Shown: positions 1-5,528 of the stretch, in pieces
How positions within the stretch are numbered: the first letter of the stretch is position 1
How the letters are laid out: every line of letters starts with the position of its first letter
Assembly: GCA_018968785.1 (NCBI GenBank)
Contig: JAGWZN010000029.1
Location: 1 to 8,129 of the forward strand
Source: Patescibacteria group bacterium
GTDB lineage: Bacteria; Patescibacteriota; UBA1384; CAILIB01
DNA length: 8,129 nucleotides
Direction of reading: 5' to 3'
Notes under the pieces: generated by a model
Database searches by the model: none
Seen by the model: only the letters and a program-made list of their open reading frames with translations
What the model was told of the DNA's origin: nothing
Program-made: the position numbers and the translations under genes

Positions 1-182
1 GAACTTAAAATATTTTGAAGACGTATGTTTTCACCGCGATCGAGACGATATTTTAGGTTGGTTCGCTTAAGAAATTGGTTGAGTAAGGTAGTTTTACCCA
101 CTTGGCGGGGCCCAAAAATAATAACAGCCTTACCGGACTGGAAGTAGTTTTCTAAATCTTGGTAATATCGTTCAATAAACAT
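1..182 (-). CDS. AAA-type ATPase, GPRQVGKTT P-loop family, N-terminal fragment
   Basis: I translated this by hand from the minus strand. The frame opens with ATG at 182..180 and is open for 60 codons to the window edge, so the 3' part is missing. It starts MFIERYYQDLENYF and carries a Walker A motif, GPRQVGKTT, at residues 24-32. That wording, about 20 residues from the N-terminus, is typical of the AAA_14/DUF4143 ATPases (usually about 400 residues), whose role is poorly known. Walker B and the C-terminal domain lie outside the window, so the family call rests on the P-loop and its position. The start is secure: an in-frame TAA lies nine codons upstream, and a consensus promoter places +1 at or next to the A of the ATG. 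The fragment and its upstream region are A+T rich compared with the rest of the window, hinting at a different origin. Confidence 0.75.
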   Translation of the reverse strand, partial: MFIERYYQDLENYFQSGKAVIIFGPRQVGKTTLLNQFLKRTNLKYRLDRGENIRLQNILS

Positions 183-217
183 GGGGATATTATACTTCAG
201 TGCAAATTATTTGTCAA
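183..217 (-). promoter_or_regulatory. Consensus sigma70-type promoter for the leftmost ATPase gene
   Basis: Read on the minus strand, TTGACA (217..212) is followed by a 17-nt spacer and TATAAT (194..189). Both hexamers match the sigma70/SigA consensus perfectly and the spacer is the optimal length. Only six bases (ATCCCC) separate the -10 box from the ATG at 182, so transcription should begin at or within a base of the start codon. There is no room for a Shine-Dalgarno sequence, so the mRNA is predicted to be leaderless. Confidence 0.8.
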
Positions 218-244
218 ATTTATGCATCTCCAGTACATAAATTT
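216..244. repeat. 9-bp inverted repeat overlapping the -35 box (possible operator)
   Basis: AAATTTATG (216-224) and CATAAATTT (236-244) are perfect inverted arms separated by 11 nt. The proximal arm shares two bases with the TTGACA box at 212-217, so the repeat sits just upstream of and into the -35 element. That is a usual place for an activator or repressor dimer site. It could instead be a weak A+T-rich hairpin after mltG, but the arms contain little G+C and no T-run suggests a terminator. It fills much of the 92-bp gap between mltG and the ATPase gene. Confidence 0.55.
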
Positions 245-274
245 AGCAAAATATATGTATTCTGACTCTCTAAA

Positions 275-1039
275 TTACAGCTTGCTCTCATGCTCGGCCA
301 GCGTCTTTGAGAGGAGCAGCTGGCCGTTTTTATACAGAAAATAATAATCGTTATGATGAGCCGGGTTCATCGCGGCTAAAATACTGGCTCTACCCGGATT
401 GGCAATGGGCGCGGGCGGCAGGGCGGCCGCGCCATAGGTATTAAACGGCGAGTTTAGCTTAATATCATCGGGGACAATATTCTGCCAGAACACAAACGTA
501 CTCAGCTTGTCCGGACTGAGTCCGGCAATCTCTTGACTGTCCTTGGCGTACTGGACGGTGGCATCCGACTCCAACTTCTGCCCGATGGCCAGCCGGTTGG
601 TAAAGACGCCGGCAATCAGCGGCCGGTCGGTGTCATTTTCCGCTTCCCGCTCAATAATCGATGCCAAAATAACCTGATCGCGGCTGGGATGGAGGGTTGA
701 CCCGATTTTTTTCTGATAGTTCGCGTACATCTCCTTAACCACGTCCGCGGCTGAGGTGTTGGGGAAGAACCGGTACGTATCCGGAAAAAGATACCCCTCA
801 TACCCGGTGCTGTACGCCAAAAAATCGCTGGCTGAGCAGATTCCCGCCTTTTGCAACTGTACCGCGATCTCTTCCCGCCGCTTTCCCTCGATGATCGTAA
901 TCTGAATATCCTGCCGAAACGAATGGGCGGCCAAATAATCCCGCTCCTGCCGCAGCAGCAGCAGTTTGCGGGCGGCAAAGACCAGTCCGATCGATCCGAT
1001 TACCAGGACCACAAGTAAAGGAATAAAAATTTTACGCAT
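275..1039 (-). CDS. mltG: Endolytic murein transglycosylase MltG (short form)
   Basis: MltG (YceG family) is a membrane-anchored lytic transglycosylase that cuts nascent peptidoglycan strands and so sets glycan length. This 254-residue protein has one N-terminal membrane segment (about 5-22) and then the catalytic domain. Family landmarks appear in order: EGYLFPDTY (81-89), ASIIEREA (126-133), TNRL (147-150), LESDATVQY (156-164), SPFNTYG (197-203), LPPAPIANPG (207-216) and DYYFLY (231-236). Glu130 in the IIERE motif aligns with the catalytic Glu of E. coli MltG (Glu218, from memory). Typical homologues are about 340 residues. The missing part is the LysM-like subdomain between membrane segment and catalytic domain, because the TIIEG motif follows the anchor after only about 25 residues. 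It is the last gene of the operon: its ATG overlaps the ruvX stop by 8 bp, with no clear Shine-Dalgarno, which suggests coupled translation. Confidence 0.93.
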   Translation of the reverse strand: MRKIFIPLLVVLVIGSIGLVFAARKLLLLRQERDYLAAHSFRQDIQITIIEGKRREEIAVQLQKAGICSASDFLAYSTGYEGYLFPDTYRFFPNTSAADVVKEMYANYQKKIGSTLHPSRDQVILASIIEREAENDTDRPLIAGVFTNRLAIGQKLESDATVQYAKDSQEIAGLSPDKLSTFVFWQNIVPDDIKLNSPFNTYGAAALPPAPIANPGRASILAAMNPAHHNDYYFLYKNGQLLLSKTLAEHESKL

Positions 1040-1439
1040 GTTGATCGATATAATCCTGTAGAATCAGTGCCGCTGCCGCCGCGTCCAGCGGTGCCTCCGG
1101 ATAAATCGCCGCCGCGTCCAGGGAAGTATGGAACTCGTTAATCCGTTTGATTTCCGGTTTCATTCCCTGCGCGGCCAAAGCGGAATCAATCTGAGAGATA
1201 ATCCGCTCCACCTTGAGCGCCTGGCTGGTCAGCCGATCATCCTCTGTATACGGCAGGCCAATCACCAGAGTAGCAATTTTATGCTCGTTTACCAACTGAA
1301 TAACCGCCTCTACCACCACTTGCATATGGGGAGGGCGAGCCCGAATAACGGTCAGCGGCCGGGCGAGCAGGCCGTTTTCCGATATCGCCACTCCGGTGCG
1401 CCGGAAGCCAAGATCAAGCCCCAGCAGCGGGCTATTCAT
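1032..1439 (-). CDS. ruvX: RuvX/YqgF family RNase H-fold nuclease
   Basis: This is a 135-residue YqgF/RuvX protein of normal length. Family members are RNase H-like nucleases linked to Holliday-junction resolution and to pre-16S rRNA 5'-end processing, and they act in the cytoplasm. The first strand carries GLDLGFRRTGVAIS (7-20) with the catalytic Asp9. VIGLP (59-63) and TSQA (71-74) follow. A C-terminal acidic residue, Asp119, lies in the LDAAAAALILQDY helix. The usual DER(L)T motif is here N101-E102-F103-H104-T105, so the Glu is kept but the preceding Asp is Asn and the Arg is Phe. The gene overlaps both the upstream envelope-protein gene (1432-1439) and mltG (1032-1039) by 8 bp. The ruvX-mltG pair, with alaS nearby, matches a neighbourhood known in Firmicutes. 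Confidence 0.92.
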   Translation of the reverse strand: MNSPLLGLDLGFRRTGVAISENGLLARPLTVIRARPPHMQVVVEAVIQLVNEHKIATLVIGLPYTEDDRLTSQALKVERIISQIDSALAAQGMKPEIKRINEFHTSLDAAAIYPEAPLDAAAAALILQDYIDQHA

Positions 1440-3318
1440 ACTGGACTTGGACCTTCAGGTATTTAGGGAAATAGGGGAAGTTCTTTAATGGCCACCAGGA
1501 CGGTGTTCGAGCTACCGTAACCGTGGCGTTTTTCACAATCAGTTGGATTAGGTTTACCCCTTCCGCTTCGGATTTGCCTGGCAGTTGAGAGCGGATCGAG
1601 TCAACCGGAATCGTCTGACTGACCCGGCCGCTGGCGGTAGCGGTGAAGTTAGCGGATTGATCGGCGGTGTTGGCATTAAACTGGCCGATACTGATCTTAT
1701 CGGTCACGTAAATATGGTCTTTGTCGGAGCCATGCTGCGAAGCGACTTGGGCGTTAATGACCGTATCGGCCTTAGCCTGATCAACCACCAGTCGCTTCAA
1801 GGTGCCTTTGCCATGGGCGGTGGTGGAATCGGCCTGGCTATCGGCCGGCAGATCAGTAGTGAAGGAGTCGAGCAAGAACTGATCGCTGGTGGTATTCATA
1901 AGAACCGAGCGGTTCTTCAACTGAGCGCTGAGGTTAGCGCTGCCGCTATCCTTAAGCTGCTTGATAATGGCCAGCTTGGCATTGGCGATATCGGTCTGGG
2001 TAATAACCGCGACCTGCTTGCTGCTGCCGCCGGTAGTGGAAACCACGGTGGCGGATAAATTAGTCTGCGGCACGCTGGCCGGCGCGTTACTCAGGTTGCC
2101 GTTCGTGCCGGCTTGTTGGGCGGTAATAGCCACGGTAGCGGTTCCCGGTACAATAGACGGTCCGTTATTGCTTGGCTGGACGGTAGAGCCGGGCACGGTA
2201 ACGGCGGCATCGGTGGTAAAGTAAATGCCGTTGGCCACAATCAAACTGCCGGCCGGCAAGGTTGGCGTGCTGGTGTAAATATTGGAAACCTGGGCGGTAC
2301 CGTGAGCTTGGTTGCCGATATCTTTGGTTCCGGTTGCCTTGATTGGCGCGCTGGCTTGTACCGAAGCGGTAAGCAGCTCAGTCGGTACTGTCTGGCTATT
2401 CGCCGGGGCGGATTTGGCTTGCAGAGTCAGATCGCTCTTCCAACTGTCCGGTTTGACCCCGATGGTTACCGTGGTTTTTGGCAGATAGAACGCGCTGACG
2501 GCCGCGCTGGCAATAAGACAGATCACTATCAGATATACCAGCGATAAAATCCACCGTTTTTTCCGGGCTTTTTCAACTGGCGACGGTTCGGTTTCGGCCG
2601 GGTCAGCCGGAATAGCGCTGCGGCTAATGTGGTTGCCGGCTTTCTCTTCCGCTTCTCGCACCGATTTCGGCGGTACCATCTCTACTACCGGAAGCGGGGT
2701 GATGGCCGTCTCGTTTTCGGTTGCATCGGTCGCATCCGCTGCCGGTTCGACCGGCGTTTCCGGAATGATAATTGGCGCGTCAGCCGTTTCCGCTTCCGTA
2801 TCAGTGATCAGCTCTTCCTGGCTTTCGGCCTTATTCTCTTCAGGCAGTATCGGCATCGACTGCGGTTCCGTCGCTTCTCCGCCCTCCGCGTCTTCCTGGA
2901 AGATTTCCCGGGGGATAATAGGCTCCGGTTGCGGTTCGGCGCCTGACTCCTCATCCGCCGCCTTTTCCTGTTCGGCTTCTTCGTAGTACCGGTGGATTTT
3001 CACGCCATCGATGATATGCGGCTCGTTGTCATTTTCCGGCTCTTCCGGCGCGGCTGTTTCCACCGATTCATCTAATCGGGAGATTACCGGTAGTCCGACC
3101 TGGGAGGCCAAGTTGCGTCCGATCTTATCGGTTGTAACCAGGATGAGCTCTTTGCCGGCATCTGCCGCCGCTTTTTTTGCCAGCTTCAAATTGACGATGC
3201 TCTGCAGCAGGATAGCGCCTTTGGGGATCACCAAAGCCAGCGATGCGGCGGTGCTATTCTTCATCCGCTCGATCACGGTCGTTATCTCGTCGCTGACTTC
3301 AATGTATATGGGAGTCAT
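1432..3318 (-). CDS. Bitopic envelope protein with baseplate J-like outer region
   Basis: The 628 residues show four parts. Residues 1-82 look like a small folded cytoplasmic domain (IYIEVSDEITTVIERM, then ALVIPKGAILLQSIVNLKL). Residues 83-250 are an acidic, proline-rich, probably disordered linker with four PI(I/L)P-like motifs. ARKKR (251-255) precedes one membrane segment (about 256-278), and the positive charges suggest the N-terminus is inside. Residues 280-628 are Ser/Thr/Ala-rich, beta-prone and presumably outside. Within the last part, about 325-425 resembles the Baseplate_J/gp47 pattern: ATGTKDIG, LPAGSLIVANGIYFTTD, a VPG turn and AQQAGTNGNLSNAP. I recall similar proteins in CPR genomes, often labelled 'baseplate J/gp47 family', but that name does not imply a phage. 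The gene starts 15 nt after the actin-like ATPase gene and overlaps ruvX by 8 bp. Function is unknown; an envelope scaffold or secretion component is inferred. No cysteine-based lipobox or C-terminal sorting signal is seen. Confidence 0.8.
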   Translation of the reverse strand: MTPIYIEVSDEITTVIERMKNSTAASLALVIPKGAILLQSIVNLKLAKKAAADAGKELILVTTDKIGRNLASQVGLPVISRLDESVETAAPEEPENDNEPHIIDGVKIHRYYEEAEQEKAADEESGAEPQPEPIIPREIFQEDAEGGEATEPQSMPILPEENKAESQEELITDTEAETADAPIIIPETPVEPAADATDATENETAITPLPVVEMVPPKSVREAEEKAGNHISRSAIPADPAETEPSPVEKARKKRWILSLVYLIVICLIASAAVSAFYLPKTTVTIGVKPDSWKSDLTLQAKSAPANSQTVPTELLTASVQASAPIKATGTKDIGNQAHGTAQVSNIYTSTPTLPAGSLIVANGIYFTTDAAVTVPGSTVQPSNNGPSIVPGTATVAITAQQAGTNGNLSNAPASVPQTNLSATVVSTTGGSSKQVAVITQTDIANAKLAIIKQLKDSGSANLSAQLKNRSVLMNTTSDQFLLDSFTTDLPADSQADSTTAHGKGTLKRLVVDQAKADTVINAQVASQHGSDKDHIYVTDKISIGQFNANTADQSANFTATASGRVSQTIPVDSIRSQLPGKSEAEGVNLIQLIVKNATVTVARTPSWWPLKNFPYFPKYLKVQVQYE

Positions 3319-3333
3319 ATAAGAGCGATTCCG

Positions 3334-4596
3334 CTAGCTTCGCAAGCCCTTCAAAATCCGGCTCACGGTTCCAGAAACCGGTGTTTCGGTATCGGCCAGA
3401 TCCAGGGCGATATTAGCCAACGCCATCGGAGTAACGTCCTGCGTACTGTCCAGGGTACTGGTGGTATCGACAATATTCGTAACCTGTCCAGGTTTAATGT
3501 ACTGCACTTCCGGCTCTTTTGCAAAGGGCAGACTTTCGGTCCACCGCTTCTCTTCCAACGCGCGTTTCAAGTCGGGAAGTAGACTGCCGCCGCCGCAAAT
3601 ATAGATTTTGGACGGCAGGAGCTTATTATCGACAAACCGTTCGGAGACGGAAAACTCTTCCAATGCCAACTCGACGCCGGATAGCCAAACTGAGACGTCA
3701 TTGGCAATAAACTCCTGAACTCGCGTCATATCTTTTTCCTCCAGTTTGTGTTGGGAGTAGGCCAATTTAATCTTCTCCGCCTCATGGAAAGGGATTTTTT
3801 GCATGGCGGCAATCCGCTTGGTAAAGACCCGGCCGCCCAGAGCGAACATCTTGGTGCCTTCCAGACCGCCGGAGCGGACCACGGCAATATCGGTGGTGCC
3901 GCCGCCGATATCAATAAAAATGCTGGATATATCTGATGACTCCTCCCGCCCGAAGCAGCGGGCCACGGCGTACGGCTCGGTCGCGATTGAAAGCAAATCC
4001 AGATCAAGCCCCTCCACAATCGTTTGTACGGCGCCCAGGTGAACGGTAGGCGCGTAGGAGGTATAAATCCCTACCTCAACCTGGCGCCCTTGAAAACCAA
4101 GCGGATTCGTCACCCGGTACCCATCGATTTTTACCGATACCACGGCGGAATTTACCAGTTGGACGTCGATATCGGCGTAACCGCTTTCCCACGCCAGATC
4201 ATGTCGCGACTTCTGCAGCGTCTCTTTTTGAGCGGCGTTAATAATCTCACGCAGCTCATGCTCGGAGATGGGCGTATTCGGTTTCTTGCGGCTGGTCAGC
4301 GTGGTAGTAGTACTGCCCTTCACCAGCTCGCCGGCAATGCCGACCACTACCTGGGACGCCTGGCGGTTGGCTTGGTCAAAGGTGGTCTGGATCGCCTTTG
4401 CGCAAGTTGAAACCACGCCGGCAATATCGGTCACGGCGCCGCCCTGCATGTCGGAGAGACGCTGGCGCTGGCGGGTGTATCCAAGCACTTTGCCTTGGTC
4501 GCCATCGACCTCAAAGATGAGCACCTTCACGAATTCGGTGCCGATATCGAGGGAGAGCGCGACCGGTTTTTTCGGTTTTTTACGTAGAAATCTCAT
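3334..4596 (-). CDS. FtsA/PilM-like actin-fold ATPase
   Basis: Numbered from the ATG at 4596 (420 residues), this is an actin-superfamily ATPase of the FtsA/PilM group. Phosphate-1 is LSLDIGTEFVKVL (14-26, Asp17). An SHS2 (1C-type) domain spans about 82-180 and includes the FtsA-like NPLGFQGRQVEV. Phosphate-2 is DIGGGTTD (229-236), and the adenosine motif is ICGGGSLLP (333-341). The C-terminus, VSRILKGLRS, can form a short cationic amphipathic helix like the FtsA membrane-targeting tail. The frame also offers an ATG at 4605 (three extra residues, MIE), but that codon overlaps the predicted -10 box, so I prefer 4596. It is the first gene of the operon, and the envelope protein 15 nt downstream is the natural partner candidate. 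FtsA, PilM or a lineage-specific relative are all possible. There are no pilN/pilO genes and no ftsZ next door, so I give no symbol. Confidence 0.87.
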   Translation of the reverse strand: MRFLRKKPKKPVALSLDIGTEFVKVLIFEVDGDQGKVLGYTRQRQRLSDMQGGAVTDIAGVVSTCAKAIQTTFDQANRQASQVVVGIAGELVKGSTTTTLTSRKKPNTPISEHELREIINAAQKETLQKSRHDLAWESGYADIDVQLVNSAVVSVKIDGYRVTNPLGFQGRQVEVGIYTSYAPTVHLGAVQTIVEGLDLDLLSIATEPYAVARCFGREESSDISSIFIDIGGGTTDIAVVRSGGLEGTKMFALGGRVFTKRIAAMQKIPFHEAEKIKLAYSQHKLEEKDMTRVQEFIANDVSVWLSGVELALEEFSVSERFVDNKLLPSKIYICGGGSLLPDLKRALEEKRWTESLPFAKEPEVQYIKPGQVTNIVDTTSTLDSTQDVTPMALANIALDLADTETPVSGTVSRILKGLRS

Positions 4597-4612
4597 TTCT
4601 ATCATCGTACCA
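4597..4612 (-). promoter_or_regulatory. Extended -10 promoter for the four-gene envelope operon
   Basis: On the minus strand TGG (4612..4610) precedes TACGAT (4609..4604), an extended -10 element (TGn plus a 4/6 match to TATAAT). I see no -35 box at the right distance, as is common for extended -10 promoters. Seven bases separate the -10 box from the ATG at 4596, so the first gene would be leaderless. The upstream ATG at 4605..4603 overlaps the -10 box and would not be transcribed. Confidence 0.5.
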
Positions 4613-4622
4613 CATTTTGGTA
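4608..4622. repeat. Short inverted repeat TACCA-N5-TGGTA joining two divergent promoters
   Basis: TACCA (4608-4612) and TGGTA (4618-4622) are perfect inverted arms around CATTT. The symmetry arises because the two divergent extended -10 elements (TGGTAC... and TGGTAT...) face away from each other with only five bases between their TGG motifs. A regulator or RNA polymerase bound here would affect both directions. Confidence 0.45.
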
Positions 4623-4632
4623 TACTGAGCGT
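4618..4632 (+). promoter_or_regulatory. Extended -10 promoter for the histidine kinase gene
   Basis: TGG (4618-4620) plus TATACT (4621-4626) forms an extended -10 element with a 5/6 match in the hexamer. GAGCGT (4627-4632) then leads directly to the ATG at 4633, so the predicted +1 is at or near the start codon and no Shine-Dalgarno exists. No convincing -35 box is present 16-18 nt upstream. Confidence 0.6.
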
Positions 4633-5454
4633 ATGGAATTACTGAATGCCTATCTATACGGAGGGGCGATAGGCGCCCTGGTTAGCCTTGGCCTCAGCGC
4701 CCTGGTGCTGCGCACGGTTATTCGGAAGCGGCTGGAAGAGCGGAGCGCGACTGAGCTGCGGGATCGCAAGGATCAGTTTATTGCCCTGACTTCGCACTAT
4801 ATTCTCAACCCGGTCAGTATTATTCAGGCGGCAATTGCCACCCTGCAAGAGAAACAGACTTCGGCCACTCTGGCGGAGCGTCAGCAGCTGTACGACGCCA
4901 TTGAACGGGGCCAGCAGCGGCTGTGGATTATGGCTGAACAGTTGGCGATTGTCGGCGAGGTGGATCAAGGAGATTTGGTCTTGAATATCAGCGTGGCCAG
5001 TCTGGTTGATACTATCTCGGCCGCGATTGCCGCGGTGGTGCCGTTTGCCCGGGAAAAGAAGGTGAAAATTAAGTTTGATTACGGTGCCGAGAACTTTATG
5101 CAGACCGAGGCGCGGTTCGATGCCCGCCGGTTGCGCCAGGCGATTATCGCCGTGCTGGATAACGCCATCAAGTTCAGTTTGGAGGACGGAGTAGTGCAGG
5201 TGCGGCTGCAGTTGGAGTCGAACATCTTTATTATCACCGTGGAAGATCAGGGAATCGGGATGCCGGATGAGATTGTCAGCCATATTTCCGAAAAGTTTTT
5301 CCGCGGAACCGGGCTGTACAATTACGATTATCAGGGGTTAGGGCTCGGATTGCATATTGCCCAGGCGATTATCCGGTTGCACCACGGCAGTATTACCTTT
5401 ACTTCCAAACCGCAGCGCGGCACCATTACCACCATTGAGTTTCCCAATCTTTAG
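4633..5454 (+). CDS. Small membrane histidine kinase with atypical H-box
   Basis: The 273-residue protein has one N-terminal membrane segment (about 8-30), no recognisable sensor domain, then a dimerisation/phosphoacceptor region and a complete HATPase_c domain. The H-box reads SHYILNP (54-60): His55 and Asn59 are present, but the acidic residue normally following the His (HExxT/N) is Tyr56. The ATP-binding part looks intact, with an N-box LDNAIKFS (Asn177), G1 DQGIG (205-209), F-box EKFFRG (220-225) and G2 GLGLGL (235-240). The expected activity is ATP-dependent autophosphorylation of His55 and transfer to a response regulator, but no regulator gene lies in the window. The kinase is transcribed divergently from the envelope operon across a 36-bp gap, so shared regulation with that operon is plausible but unproven. 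The short, sensor-less form recalls intramembrane-sensing kinases. Confidence 0.88.
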   Translation: MELLNAYLYGGAIGALVSLGLSALVLRTVIRKRLEERSATELRDRKDQFIALTSHYILNPVSIIQAAIATLQEKQTSATLAERQQLYDAIERGQQRLWIMAEQLAIVGEVDQGDLVLNISVASLVDTISAAIAAVVPFAREKKVKIKFDYGAENFMQTEARFDARRLRQAIIAVLDNAIKFSLEDGVVQVRLQLESNIFIITVEDQGIGMPDEIVSHISEKFFRGTGLYNYDYQGLGLGLHIAQAIIRLHHGSITFTSKPQRGTITTIEFPNL

Positions 5455-5490
5455 ACCCTTCCTAAAACGGTGGAAATCAGGTAAAAGAAA

Positions 5491-5528
5491 ATAAGGAATT
5501 ACTTTTTATGATGCTCAATTATGCTTAG
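5491..5528 (+). promoter_or_regulatory. alaS start region: candidate -10 box and overlapping 6-codon ORF
   Basis: Two readings compete. TATGAT (5507-5512) is a 5/6 -10 hexamer ending 8 nt before the alaS ATG at 5521, which would give a leader of 0-4 nt; no -35 box or TGn is seen. Alternatively AAGGA (5493-5497) lies 10 nt before an ATG at 5508 that opens a tiny frame, MMLNYA, whose TAG (5526-5528) lies just inside alaS in another frame. In that reading alaS, which has no Shine-Dalgarno of its own, would be translated by reinitiation. The 66-bp gap (5455-5520) after the kinase gene shows no terminator hairpin, so read-through is possible. Confidence 0.4.

Noticed and set aside
295..332. Inverted repeat CGGCCAGC...GCTGGCCG followed by a T-run on the plus strand, resembling a terminator
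   Set aside because: It lies inside the mltG coding end and points along the plus strand, where no gene ends. The loop is 16 nt and no T-run exists in the mltG direction.
159..344. A 61-codon plus-strand open frame starting with TTG
   Set aside because: It runs antisense across two real gene ends and the promoter, has no ribosome site and no recognisable product.
1585..2986. Several plus-strand open frames (87-157 codons) opposite the envelope protein gene
   Set aside because: They are low-complexity Gly/Ser/Arg-rich frames mirroring the repetitive Ala/Thr/Glu codons of the minus-strand gene; none has a start signal or domain.
3181..3201. IVNLKLAKK (residues 41-49 of the envelope protein) as a PilN-type PilM-binding motif (INLLPxR)
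   Set aside because: The PilN motif sits at the extreme N-terminus and contains LLP; here the segment lies within a predicted folded domain and lacks the Pro, so the likeness is superficial.
1432..3318. Prophage or tailocin baseplate gene
   Set aside because: Baseplate J proteins lack a central membrane segment and occur with tail genes. This one has a membrane segment and acidic linker and is surrounded by ruvX, mltG and an actin-like ATPase.
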